DNA of 64,000 nt from Blautia sp. Its GTDB lineage: Bacteria > Bacillota > Clostridia > Lachnospirales > Lachnospiraceae. A model generated the notes under the pieces. The model was given only the letters and a program-made list of their open reading frames with translations, had not been told where the DNA came from and ran no database searches. How positions within the stretch are numbered: position 1 is the first letter of the stretch; each line of letters starts with the position of its first letter. Both the position numbers and the translations under genes were made by a program. The stretch lies in NCBI GenBank assembly GCA_022769545.1, contig JALEJS010000035.1, forward strand, positions 33,991 through 97,990, in the 5' to 3' direction. This document shows, piece after piece, positions 34,242 to 42,816 of this stretch.

Positions 34242-36431
34242 ATGGAAACAGAAGTGAAGAACAAAGTAATTAAAAGAAACGGCGAAGAGGTGGACTTTGA
34301 GCTGGATAAGATCATCAATGCGGTAAATGCGGCAAACAATGAGGTCGCAAATATTTACCGGATGAACAAATATCAGATACGTGCGATAGCGGACGATATT
34401 GCCCAGCAGGTAAACAAGACGCCTCATGCAGTAAATGTGGAAGATATTCAGGACATGGTTGAGACCAGCATTATGGGGATGCGCGGATATGAGGTGGCAC
34501 AGAAATATGTGCGTTATCGTTATAAGCGCGAGCTGGCCCGCAAGTCAAACACCACAGACAACGGAATCCTCGCACTGATCGAGCATCTGAACGAGGAGGT
34601 AAATCAGGAAAATTCAAATAAAAATCCGGTGATCAATTCTACACAGAGAGATTATATGGCCGGTGAGGTGAGCAAGGACCTTTCCAGGCGTGTCCTGCTT
34701 CCGGAGGATGTGGTTCAGGCGCATGAGGCGGGAATCATCCATTTCCATGATTCGGATTATTTTGCGCAGAAGGAGCATAACTGTGACCTGATCGATCTGG
34801 AGGATATGCTTCAGAACGGCACGGTGATCAGCGACACACTGATTGAGAAGCCGCACAGCTTTTTTACCGCATGCAATGTGACGACGCAGATCGTGGCACA
34901 GGTTGCCAGCAATCAGTACGGCGGTCAGTCCTTTACGCTGGCACATCTGGCTCCCTTCGTGGATATCAGCCGTCAGAAAATCAAAAAGAGCGTCATCGAG
35001 GAGCGCCGGGAATGCGGGGAAAGCATGGATGAGGCGATTATTAACCGGGTGACTGAGAAACGCCTGAAATCAGAAATCGAGAGTGGAATCCAGACCATTC
35101 AGTATCAGCTGATCACTCTGATGACCTGTAACGGACAGGCACCGTTTGTGACGGTATTTATGTATCTGGATGAGGTTCCGGAAGGCCGGCTTCGGGAAGA
35201 TCTGGCGATGGTGATCGAGGAAGCACTGAAACAGAGAATCCAGGGTGTGAAGAATGAAAAGGGTGTCTGGATCACCCCTGCGTTCCCCAAGCTGATCTAT
35301 GTTCTGGATGAGGATAACATCACAGAGGATTCAAAATACTGGTATCTGACAGAACTGGCTGCAAAGTGTACTGCCAAACGCATGGTTCCGGACTATATTT
35401 CCGCAAAGATCATGAAGGAGCTGAAGCAGGGCGAGGTATATCCGTGTATGGGCTGCCGCTCCTTCCTGACGGTGGAAGATTCCCAGAGAAAGCCGGATGG
35501 AAAGCATAAATTCTACGGAAGATTCAATCAGGGTGTGGTTACCATTAACCTGGTGGATGTTGCCTGTTCTTCAGAAGGAGACATGGATCGGTTCTGGGAG
35601 ATCCTGGACGAGAGACTGGAGCTCTGCCACCGGGCACTCCGCTGTCGTCATGAAAGACTTCTTGGAACGATTTCCGATGTGGCGCCGATCCTGTGGCAGT
35701 ACGGGGCGCTTGCCCGTCTGAAAAAGGGTGAGGTGATCGATCCGCTTCTGTATAACGGATACTCGACCATTTCTCTCGGGTATGCAGGACTTTACGAGAT
35801 GTGCATGCGCATGCTGGGAAAATCACATACCGATCCGGAAGCAAAACCGTTTGCACTGGCAGTGATGCAGCGGCTGAATGACAAGTGCAAGGAATGGAGA
35901 GAGGCAGAGAACATCAGCTATTCCGTATATGGAACACCGATGGAATCCACCACTTACAAATTTGCAAAATGTCTGCAGAAGCGATTCGGAATCATTGAGG
36001 GAGTGACGGACAAGAATTACATTACAAACAGCTATCATGTGCATGTGTCAGAGGAGATCAACGCTTTTGACAAGCTGGCATTTGAGGCGGAATTCCAGAA
36101 GCTGTCCCCCGGCGGAGCCATCAGTTACATTGAAGTGCCGAACATGCAGAATAATATTCCGGCAGTACTCTCTGTCATGAAATTTATTTATGACAATATC
36201 ATGTACGCAGAGCTGAATACCAAGAGCGATTACTGCGAAGAATGCGGATATGGCGGAGAGATGGTAATTAAGGAGGACGGAAGCGGCAAGCTGATCTGGC
36301 AGTGCCCGAACTGTGGAAACCACGACCAGAATAAGATGTTTGTGGCGAGAAGAACCTGTGGATATATCGGTACGCAGTACTGGAATCAGGGAAGGACCCA
36401 GGAAATCAAAGACAGGGTATTACATCTGTAA
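34242..36431 (+). CDS. nrdD: Anaerobic ribonucleoside-triphosphate reductase
   Basis: This 729-residue glycyl-radical enzyme makes dNTPs from NTPs without oxygen. An N-terminal ATP-cone (about residues 5-95, VIKRNGEEVDFELDKI) gives allosteric control. The catalytic barrel holds YPCMGCRSFL; the C-terminal zinc site is YCEECGYGG...QCPNCGNHD; the glycyl-radical motif is RRTCGYIGTQ near the end. The start is ambiguous: ATG at 34242, or GTG at 34230 with GGAG close by. A terminator-like hairpin separates it from nrdG. Confidence 0.97.
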   Translation: METEVKNKVIKRNGEEVDFELDKIINAVNAANNEVANIYRMNKYQIRAIADDIAQQVNKTPHAVNVEDIQDMVETSIMGMRGYEVAQKYVRYRYKRELARKSNTTDNGILALIEHLNEEVNQENSNKNPVINSTQRDYMAGEVSKDLSRRVLLPEDVVQAHEAGIIHFHDSDYFAQKEHNCDLIDLEDMLQNGTVISDTLIEKPHSFFTACNVTTQIVAQVASNQYGGQSFTLAHLAPFVDISRQKIKKSVIEERRECGESMDEAIINRVTEKRLKSEIESGIQTIQYQLITLMTCNGQAPFVTVFMYLDEVPEGRLREDLAMVIEEALKQRIQGVKNEKGVWITPAFPKLIYVLDEDNITEDSKYWYLTELAAKCTAKRMVPDYISAKIMKELKQGEVYPCMGCRSFLTVEDSQRKPDGKHKFYGRFNQGVVTINLVDVACSSEGDMDRFWEILDERLELCHRALRCRHERLLGTISDVAPILWQYGALARLKKGEVIDPLLYNGYSTISLGYAGLYEMCMRMLGKSHTDPEAKPFALAVMQRLNDKCKEWREAENISYSVYGTPMESTTYKFAKCLQKRFGIIEGVTDKNYITNSYHVHVSEEINAFDKLAFEAEFQKLSPGGAISYIEVPNMQNNIPAVLSVMKFIYDNIMYAELNTKSDYCEECGYGGEMVIKEDGSGKLIWQCPNCGNHDQNKMFVARRTCGYIGTQYWNQGRTQEIKDRVLHL

Positions 36432-36447
36432 TAAAGAAAATATATCA

Positions 36448-36482
36448 GGGAGCCGCGGTGCTGATTTCTGCGGCTCCTTTTG
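36448..36482 (+). terminator. Hairpin between nrdD and nrdG (terminator or attenuator)
   Basis: GGGAGCCGC and GCGGCTCC enclose a 13-base loop, followed by TTTTGA. It sits 17 bases after the nrdD stop and 22 bases before the nrdG start, so it would reduce nrdG transcription relative to nrdD. Confidence 0.7.
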
Positions 36483-36503
36483 ATACGGCAGCGGAGGAAT
36501 GAG

Positions 36504-37028
36504 ATGTATTACGGCAATATTAAAAAATATGATATCGCCAACGGACCGGGAGTGCGCACAAGTCTGTTTGTGTCTGGCTGCCGGCATCACTGCAAAGGCT
36601 GTTTTAATGCGGCTACGTGGAGCTTCACGTATGGGCAGCCGTACACACCGGCAGTGGAAGAGGAAATCCTGAAATCCATGGAGCCGGATTATGTGACAGG
36701 CTTTACGGCACTGGGAGGAGAACCCTTCGAGCCGGAAAACCAGCGCGAGCTGGTGAAGCTTTTTCACAGGATCCGTGAGCGGTATCCAAAGAAGAGTCTG
36801 TGGTGTTACTCCGGCTATACTCTTGAGACGGATCTTGCTCCGGGGGGAAAGGCATATACGGAAGTGACAGAGGAAATGCTCGCCTGTATTGATGTTCTGG
36901 TAGACGGGGAATTTGTGGAAGAAGAAAAAGATCTGACGCTGCGGTTCCGGGGAAGCCGGAATCAGCGGCTGATCTGCCTGCCGGAAACCCTTCGGCAGGG
37001 GAAAATTGTATTATGGGACGGGAAGTAA
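36504..37028 (+). CDS. nrdG: Anaerobic ribonucleotide reductase activating protein
   Basis: This 174-residue radical-SAM enzyme generates the glycyl radical on NrdD. The [4Fe-4S] motif is SGCRHHCKGCFN (CxxxCxxC), with the SAM-binding LGGEPFEPEN and the ending RFRGSRNQRLI characteristic of NrdG. AGCGGAGGAATGAG precedes the ATG. Pairing with nrdD indicates reliance on anaerobic deoxynucleotide synthesis. Confidence 0.96.
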   Translation: MYYGNIKKYDIANGPGVRTSLFVSGCRHHCKGCFNAATWSFTYGQPYTPAVEEEILKSMEPDYVTGFTALGGEPFEPENQRELVKLFHRIRERYPKKSLWCYSGYTLETDLAPGGKAYTEVTEEMLACIDVLVDGEFVEEEKDLTLRFRGSRNQRLICLPETLRQGKIVLWDGK

Positions 37029-37045
37029 AGAGGATGGATGCCATG

Positions 37046-37073
37046 AAGGGGCTGTCGCAAGACAGCTCCTTTA
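37046..37073 (+). terminator. Terminator of nrdDG
   Basis: AAGGGGCTGTC-GCAA-GACAGCTCCTTT forms a tight hairpin with a tetraloop. It starts 17 bases after the nrdG stop and faces the converging HAD gene. Confidence 0.75.
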
Positions 37074-37150
37074 TCTCATCCGAAGAAAAATCCGCTTCCA
37101 TAAGTGGTGTGTAATAACAAATTCATCTCAGTGGGAGTCCAATCTCCGGT

Positions 37151-37990
37151 TCAGAGTGACTTTTCTAACAGAAACCGGTAGATAGCCTCCGCGCAGCCGT
37201 TGTGATCATTGTCGGCAACAATCGCATGGCTGATGGCTTTCACATGATCGTTTGCATTGCCCATGGCGACGGCGAGCCCTACTGCCTGCAATGCAGCCAG
37301 GTCATTGTCCGCATCTCCCACCATGATGATTTCGTCCATGGGAATGCCGGTTTTTTCACTGAGAAGGGAAAGACCGGTTGCCTTGGACACATCCGGATCA
37401 GAGCATTCGATGTTAGACTCCTCTGCCAAAACCAGAGCAGCCTTTACACCGGCATTTTGCAGCTGTTTCATGGTTTCCTCTCTGCTTTCGGCGCTGTTGT
37501 GGAAAAGCAGGAGCTTTTCGATCATGTGGCTGCGGGACCGGCTTTTTTCATAAATATCATCCAGCTGGTTTGAAACCTTGGAAAACATGGGAATGTAGAC
37601 TTCCATTCCGTATTCCGCAAGCCTTGGAAAATCCTTTCGGTCAATATAGTCACGGCCTTCACTGAAATAGAACGGAATCAGATTTCTCTGTCTGGAGATA
37701 TCCATCAGAAAAGAGAAGGTTTCCGGGGAAAGACGCCGACAGGCAAGCGGCTCTTTTTTTACCAGATCGAAGATCAGAGCACCGCTTTCTCCGCAGAGAT
37801 AATGCATGTCCGGAAAATCTTCCAGAATTTCTTCCATTTCGGAATAGGAACGGCCGGTACAGAAAATGACCTCCTTTCCGGCTGTCAGTGCTTCGTGAAT
37901 TGCCTGTCTGGTGGGAGGATCAATTTCCTTATTGCTGTTCAGGACGGTCCCGTCCATATCAAGGGCAATCGCCTGGTAATGTCTGTTCAT
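37151..37990 (-). CDS. Cof-type HAD-IIB phosphatase
   Basis: This 279-residue hydrolase has motif I ALDMDGTVLNSNKEI with the nucleophilic Asp, motif II FCTGRSY, the Cof cap, a Lys in VSKATGLSLLSEKTGI and motif III GDADNDLAALQAVGLAVAMGNA. Members dephosphorylate sugar phosphates or cofactors; the substrate cannot be assigned. The start at 37990 is supported by AAGAGGAA upstream; an ATG nine codons earlier lacks a site. Confidence 0.93.
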   Translation of the reverse strand: MNRHYQAIALDMDGTVLNSNKEIDPPTRQAIHEALTAGKEVIFCTGRSYSEMEEILEDFPDMHYLCGESGALIFDLVKKEPLACRRLSPETFSFLMDISRQRNLIPFYFSEGRDYIDRKDFPRLAEYGMEVYIPMFSKVSNQLDDIYEKSRSRSHMIEKLLLFHNSAESREETMKQLQNAGVKAALVLAEESNIECSDPDVSKATGLSLLSEKTGIPMDEIIMVGDADNDLAALQAVGLAVAMGNANDHVKAISHAIVADNDHNGCAEAIYRFLLEKSL

Positions 37991-38216
37991 AAGTGATAAA
38001 TTCCTCTTTCTTTCCAAAGATGTATTTCAATCGATTTCTTTCTTTTCAGAATCGCGGCGCGGAGCGTTTCTGCACACACTATTCTAACAGATGGCGGGAA
38101 AATTGTAAATGAAGAACAAAACGTGTTTTCCGGAGCGAAAAGAAAGGGTAGAGAGATGAAAAATCTCATGCTATACTGTAAGAAAAGGAATGTGGTTATG
38201 AGAAGGAGCAGTGTAA

Positions 38217-39365
38217 ATGGCAAATTTTATAGATTATCTTGAATGGAGAGGAGATCTGACATGGGAGCAGGCTCCTTTTAATGAAGTAGATAACCTGATT
38301 CTGTCTTATTTTTCGTATGTGAATCTGGATGAAGTGATCGACAGTCCGGATGTGCGTATGACGACCCGGGAAGCATCCGGGAAATTTTTCCGGCTCTATT
38401 CGGAGGAGGATCTGGAAAAGGACAAATCTCTGATTCGTGATGCCCCTTACGGAATGAAAGCGATGGCAGATACGCCCCGCTTTGGAGATCTGGAAATCCG
38501 GAATTATGTGAATCAGATCAGCCACGAACGGGCCATGCAGTTTTCCGCGATGGAAATTGTTCTGGATCAGAAAACTTCCTATATTGCTTTTCGGGGAACC
38601 GATGACAGGATTACCGGCTGGAAGGAAGATTTCCTTCTGAGCAATGGAACTGTGGAGGCGGAGAAGGCATCGGTCCGGTATCTGAATCGGGTGGCAGGTC
38701 TGTCTGACAGAAAGCTTCTGATCGGCGGACATTCCAAGGGCGGAAATCTGGCTGTCTATGCGGCAGTCTGCTGCGATCCGGAGGTAAGGGAGCGAATTGT
38801 GACCATTTACGATAACGACGGTCCCGGCTTTACCGCGGAATTTCTGGAAAAACCGGAAATTGAGGCAGTCAGGGAGCGGATTGTACGTATCATTCCGGAG
38901 TCATCTGTGGTAGGATTGCTGCTGGAGCATTTTACAGATCCGGTAATTGTAAAAAGCAGTGAGAAGGGTGTGATGCAGCACGACGGACTCACCTGGCAGG
39001 TGAGCAGAGACCGTTTTCTGCGCAGTCGGGAGCTGAGCCGGATGGCAGTGGGGCTGGCGCAGGTACTCCATGACTGGATGGATACGATGGACCGGGAGCA
39101 GAAAAATGATTTTATTGAAGATGTGTTTGCCGTGCTTGAAGCGCCAGGCGTAAAGACGCTCACGGAGCTGCAGAACGGAGGCTGGAAAAGCATACGGGCC
39201 ATGCTGAAAAGAGTGGAGAAGCTGAAACCGGAAAACCGGAAAGTGACGGAAGAGCTTTTAAAGGATCTGGCCGGACATCTGGCAGATTATATTCTGCATC
39301 CGGATAAGGCAGAAGAAGAGACGAAAAGGTGGAGTGAATATGGAAGAGATGCGAAAAACCCATAA
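38217..39365 (+). CDS. Mbeg1-like (DUF2974) alpha/beta-hydrolase
   Basis: This 382-residue protein has a lipase-type nucleophile elbow GGHSKGGNLAVYAA (Ser in GHSKG) preceded by YIAFRGTDDRITGWKEDF, and an Asp in IYDNDGPGF. It matches the Mbeg1-like family of Firmicutes, cytoplasmic because it lacks a signal peptide (MANFIDYLEWRGDLTWEQ). Substrate unknown. It overlaps rsmH by 26 bases, so the two are co-expressed. AGAAGGAGCAG precedes the ATG. Confidence 0.88.
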   Translation: MANFIDYLEWRGDLTWEQAPFNEVDNLILSYFSYVNLDEVIDSPDVRMTTREASGKFFRLYSEEDLEKDKSLIRDAPYGMKAMADTPRFGDLEIRNYVNQISHERAMQFSAMEIVLDQKTSYIAFRGTDDRITGWKEDFLLSNGTVEAEKASVRYLNRVAGLSDRKLLIGGHSKGGNLAVYAAVCCDPEVRERIVTIYDNDGPGFTAEFLEKPEIEAVRERIVRIIPESSVVGLLLEHFTDPVIVKSSEKGVMQHDGLTWQVSRDRFLRSRELSRMAVGLAQVLHDWMDTMDREQKNDFIEDVFAVLEAPGVKTLTELQNGGWKSIRAMLKRVEKLKPENRKVTEELLKDLAGHLADYILHPDKAEEETKRWSEYGRDAKNP

Positions 39366-40404
39366 GAGGCGTGTGAGATATAAGGGAACACATCCCCGCA
39401 GATTTGAAGAGAAATATAAGGAGCATCAGCCGGAAAAATATGCGGAGACGGTGGAAAAAGTGATCCGCAAAGGAAGTACTCCTGCCGGGATGCACATTTC
39501 GATTTGTGTAAATGAAATACTGGAATTTCTTCAGATTCAGCCGGGACAGACCGGACTGGATGCCACGCTGGGATACGGCGGGCATACCCGGCGTATGCTG
39601 GAGTGTCTGGAAGGGAAAGGACACATTTACGGACTGGATGTGGACCCGGTTGAGATACAGAAAACGAAGGCACGCCTGGAAGCGGCGGGATTTGGGCCGG
39701 AGCTTCTCACGGTGATCCGGGAAAATTTCCGGAATATTGACCGGGTGGCACAGGAACACGGACCCTTTGATTTTCTGCTGGCGGATCTGGGGGTCTCTTC
39801 CATGCAGATTGATGATCCGAAGAGGGGGTTTTCCTTCAAGGCAGACGGGCCGCTGGACTTGCGGCTGGACCCGGAAAAAGGAAAGCCGGCATCGGAGCGG
39901 CTTAAGGAGATGAGTCTGGAAGAAATTGAGGGAATGCTTGTGGAAAATTCGGATGAACCATATGCGGACAGAATCGCACGGGAAATCATCCGGCGCCGCC
40001 GCAGAGGGGAAAAGACGGAGACAACGTTCCAGCTTCGTGATACGATTGCAGATGCACTGAGCTTTTTGCCGGAGAATAAAGAAAAGAAGGAAATTCTGAA
40101 GAAGACCTGCCAGAGGACGTTTCAGGCCCTTCGGATCGATGTGAACAGTGAGTTTGAGGTGCTGGAGGAATTTCTGGAAAAGCTGCCGGATGCACTGGCA
40201 CCGGGTGGGCGGGTGGCCATTCTGACCTTCCATTCGGGGGAGGATCGTCTGGTCAAAAAAGCCTTCCGGCAAATGCAGAGAGAAGGAATATACAGCGAGG
40301 TTTCCAGAGATGTCATTCGCCCGACCGCAGAGGAATGCCAGAGAAATCCCAGAGCCCGTTCGACAAAAATGCGCTGGGCAGTCAAAGCGGGGGAACAGAA
40401 GTGA
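39340..40404 (+). CDS. rsmH: RsmH-type 16S rRNA (cytosine-N4) methyltransferase, paralogue outside the dcw cluster
   Basis: This 354-residue SAM methyltransferase has the RsmH signatures: HISICVNEIL (usual HxPVLLxE altered), DATLGYGGHTRRML, GLDVDP, LLADLGVSSMQIDDPKRGFSF, DGPLDLRLDP, TFQALRIDVN and TFHSGEDRLVK. RsmH makes m4C1402 in the P site of 16S rRNA. It differs from the cell-division-cluster enzyme in its ~45-residue basic N-terminal extension (HKRRVRYKGTHPRRFEEKYKEH, quoted as KRRVRYKGTHPRRFEEKY) and in lying away from mraZ/ftsL. Clostridia often carry a second copy of this form. GGTGGAGTGAAT precedes the ATG. Confidence 0.88.
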   Translation: MEEMRKTHKRRVRYKGTHPRRFEEKYKEHQPEKYAETVEKVIRKGSTPAGMHISICVNEILEFLQIQPGQTGLDATLGYGGHTRRMLECLEGKGHIYGLDVDPVEIQKTKARLEAAGFGPELLTVIRENFRNIDRVAQEHGPFDFLLADLGVSSMQIDDPKRGFSFKADGPLDLRLDPEKGKPASERLKEMSLEEIEGMLVENSDEPYADRIAREIIRRRRRGEKTETTFQLRDTIADALSFLPENKEKKEILKKTCQRTFQALRIDVNSEFEVLEEFLEKLPDALAPGGRVAILTFHSGEDRLVKKAFRQMQREGIYSEVSRDVIRPTAEECQRNPRARSTKMRWAVKAGEQK

Positions 40405-40424
40405 GAAAAAATATCAGAAAATGG

Positions 40425-40453
40425 TTGATTATCTGAGAATCAGGTGCTATAAT
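40425..40453 (+). promoter_or_regulatory. Promoter of the mntP riboswitch transcript
   Basis: TTGATT (40425-40430), 17-base spacer, TATAAT (40448-40453). Transcription would start just before the riboswitch aptamer. Confidence 0.75.
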
Positions 40454-40465
40454 AGGCATCACTTA

Positions 40466-40597
40466 ATCCGCGGGGGAGTAGTCGGCACGCAGATGCGTGT
40501 GGTTCTATCGACATAACGGTGCAGATGCATCCGGTATTACTTTAAACGATGAGACTCATGGACAGCTTATTTTACAGAAGCTGTCTGTGAGTCTTTT
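40466..40597 (+). promoter_or_regulatory. yybP-ykoY manganese riboswitch with terminator, upstream of mntP
   Basis: The aptamer carries both conserved internal-loop elements: GGGGGAGTAGTC (about 40472) and ATCGACATAACGGTGC (about 40507), with paired arms between. The expression platform is a 16-bp stem GACTCATGGACAGCTT / AAGCTGTCTGTGAGTC (40553-40593) followed by TTTTCTGTT, a rho-independent terminator. Mn2+ binding should disrupt the terminator and switch on the exporter, as shown for other members of this class. Confidence 0.93.
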
Positions 40598-40659
40598 CTG
40601 TTACAGGAAATTGCGATTTCCTATAACGGGGATACTTCATTTGGAAAGGAAAAAAGAAA

Positions 40660-41217
40660 ATGGGATTGGCGGAATTATTTATCCTGGCAGTGGGACTGTC
40701 GATGGATGCCTTTGCCGTATCGGTATGCAAGGGATTGTCGCTGGGAAAAATCAAATGGAAACACATGTGTATTGCCGGACTGTGGTTCGGAGGCTTTCAG
40801 GCCCTGATGCCATTGATCGGATATCTGCTGGGAAGTTTTTTTGCAGATTTGATCAATCGTTATTCTCACTGGATCGCGTTTATCCTTCTTCTCATTCTGG
40901 GAGGAAATATGATAAAGGAAGCACTCGGGCCAAAGGAAGAGATGGATGCTTCCATGGACCCGGGGAACATGTTTCTCCTGGCGGTTGCCACCAGCATTGA
41001 TGCGCTGGCAGTGGGAGTGACATTTGCTCTTCTGGATGTGCAGATTATTCCGGCAGTGAGCTTTATCGGTGTGGTTACATTTGTCTGTTCCGCACTGGGT
41101 GTGAAGCTGGGAAGCATTTTTGGTACCAGATACCAGTCCAGAGCAGAGCTCTGCGGAGGCGTGATCCTGATTCTGATCGGACTGAAGATCCTTCTGGGTG
41201 GTCTGGGCATTCTGTAA
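40660..41217 (+). CDS. mntP: Manganese efflux pump MntP
   Basis: This 185-residue protein has six membrane helices in two repeats, each with an acidic signature: AVGLSMDAFAVSVCKGLS in the first and ATSIDALAVGVTFALL in the second. These Asp residues are needed for Mn2+ export in the family. The upstream Mn2+ riboswitch confirms the role. TTGGAAAGGAAAAAAG precedes the ATG. A CaCA antiporter follows 18 bases after the stop and is probably on the same mRNA. Confidence 0.96.
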   Translation: MGLAELFILAVGLSMDAFAVSVCKGLSLGKIKWKHMCIAGLWFGGFQALMPLIGYLLGSFFADLINRYSHWIAFILLLILGGNMIKEALGPKEEMDASMDPGNMFLLAVATSIDALAVGVTFALLDVQIIPAVSFIGVVTFVCSALGVKLGSIFGTRYQSRAELCGGVILILIGLKILLGGLGIL

Positions 41218-41235
41218 AAAAGAAAGAGGTGTATT

Positions 41236-42177
41236 ATGAGAGAAGTGATGATTGCAGTTGTTATGCTGGCGGCAGGCTTTGTGCTTCTGATCAAAGGAGC
41301 GGACTTTTTTGTGGAGGGAAGCTCATCGGTTGCAAAGATGCTTCGGATCCCGGCAATGATCATCGGCCTGACGATCGTGGCCATGGGAACCAGTCTTCCG
41401 GAATGCGCGGTAAGTGTGACGGCCTCTCTGGCAGGCAATAATGAGCTTGCGGTAAGCAATGCGGTGGGGTCGAATATTTTCAATCTGATGGTGGTTGCGG
41501 GAAGCTGCTCGCTGTTTATGCCGCTGGCGATACACCAGAAGACACTGAAGCGGGAAATGCCCTTTTCCATTCTCTGTGCAGTGCTTCTGCTGGTCATGGG
41601 ATATCTGGGAATGAGTCTGGGACATGGGGACGGCGTGGTGCTGATGGCTGTTTTCATCATTTATCTGATCATGATGGTGAGATCTGCGATGCATTCCAGA
41701 GAGGAAATTGAAGTGGAAGAATATGAGATCCTCCCGGCATGGAAGTGTGTACTGTTTATTCTCGGCGGCGGAATTGCCATTAAATTCGGCGGCGATTTTG
41801 TGGTTGAGGGAGCATCCTCCGTCGCGGAGATGGCGGGACTTAGCCAGAACCTCATCGGTCTGACCATTCTTGCCATGGGAACCAGCCTTCCGGAGCTTGT
41901 CACTTCGATCGTGGCGGCACGGAAGGGCGAGGTGGACATGGCGATGGGAAATGTGATCGGTTCCAATATTTTCAACATTCTGCTGGTTCTGGGCGTGGCA
42001 TCTGCGATCAGTCCGATCAACTTTGTGATGGAAAATGTGATTGATATTATTCTGCTGATTCTGATGAGCCTTCTCGCCTGTTATTTTGCCGGGACGAAGC
42101 GGAAGCTGGAGAGAAAGGAAGGAATCGTTATGCTGTCTGTTTATGCGGCATATATGGTATATATATGTGTGAGATGA
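41236..42177 (+). CDS. CaCA-family cation antiporter, second paralogue
   Basis: This 313-residue protein has two alpha repeats: GLTIVAMGTSLPECAVS...NAVGSNIFNLM and GLTILAMGTSLPELVTS...GNVIGSNIFNIL. It is clearly different from the copy at 9087 (for example SLPEC in place of SAPEA, and a longer acidic loop EEIEVEEYE). Because it follows mntP behind the Mn2+ riboswitch with no terminator between, it may handle Mn2+ rather than, or as well as, Ca2+. AAAGAGGTG precedes the ATG. Confidence 0.93.
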   Translation: MREVMIAVVMLAAGFVLLIKGADFFVEGSSSVAKMLRIPAMIIGLTIVAMGTSLPECAVSVTASLAGNNELAVSNAVGSNIFNLMVVAGSCSLFMPLAIHQKTLKREMPFSILCAVLLLVMGYLGMSLGHGDGVVLMAVFIIYLIMMVRSAMHSREEIEVEEYEILPAWKCVLFILGGGIAIKFGGDFVVEGASSVAEMAGLSQNLIGLTILAMGTSLPELVTSIVAARKGEVDMAMGNVIGSNIFNILLVLGVASAISPINFVMENVIDIILLILMSLLACYFAGTKRKLERKEGIVMLSVYAAYMVYICVR

Positions 42178-42255
42178 AATGAGCCAATTGCGAATGTTTT
42201 TGTCGATTTTGGGAGTGCTTGGCACGGAAAAATCGACGTCAGGCTCATTTGTCGG
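42178..42255. repeat. Dispersed palindromic repeat, family A (copy 1)
   Basis: The 78 bases from AAATGAGCC to ATTTGTCGG equal the reverse complement of 44769-44846 except at two adjacent bases. Inside, GTCGATTTT and AAAATCGAC form a hairpin around GGGAGTGCTTGGCACGG, and the ends GAGCC/GGCTC pair. It starts directly at the antiporter stop codon, a usual position for REP-like elements. Confidence 0.85.
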
Positions 42256-42290
42256 ACTTATCAAAAATGAAAAATACGCGGCGGTTCGGG

Positions 42291-42758
42291 CTATGAGCGG
42301 AGCGCACTGTCCACCAGATCAATATAGGTCTGCGTGGTTTCCAGAGAGGCCCGGTCCAGCCGCTTCATTTTTGTCACACCCGGGTATTGGGCCGGAAGGG
42401 ACCGGGTCATGATTCCGTCGCCGTATATTTTTACGGTATCGCCGTTTTCCAGGACGTCTCCCTGGATCAGTGTACCTTTCCGGTTGTAAATTCCTTCTTT
42501 CGGGATGTCTGCGGTAAAGATGGTCTTTTCTTTCATATCCACGAAATATCCCCGTTTCAGGTATTCCCCGCATTCTACGTAGATTGCCTGTATGGCATTT
42601 TCTTCTTCCCGCGCTTCTTCCTCTTTTACCAGTTCCGCCTGCTTTGCCACGGTTTTCCAGAAGGCTCCGCCCATGGCAGCCAGTGCCAGGATCATCACGG
42701 TCATACCGATGATAAATTTCCAGTCTCTTTTTGTGGTGTTGTTTTCCTGATTTTCCAA
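42291..42758 (-). CDS. Small membrane-anchored protein of unknown function
   Basis: This 155-residue protein has a short basic N-terminus (TTKRDWKF), one membrane helix (FIIGMTVMILALAAMGGAFW, about 15-34), an acidic coiled region (KQAELVKEEEAREEENAI) and a probable extracellular beta domain (GYFVDMKEKTIFTADIP, VLENGDTVKIYGDGIMTRSLP). No family recognised. AAAAGGAGTAAG precedes the ATG. It lies 58 bases after the phosphodiesterase on the same strand, probably one unit. Confidence 0.8.
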   Translation of the reverse strand: MENQENNTTKRDWKFIIGMTVMILALAAMGGAFWKTVAKQAELVKEEEAREEENAIQAIYVECGEYLKRGYFVDMKEKTIFTADIPKEGIYNRKGTLIQGDVLENGDTVKIYGDGIMTRSLPAQYPGVTKMKRLDRASLETTQTYIDLVDSALRS

Positions 42759-42816
42759 TATCTTACTCCTTTTCTGCTTATGAACGGAACAGAGAAGCCT
42801 GCCGCTTTTTGTTTTT

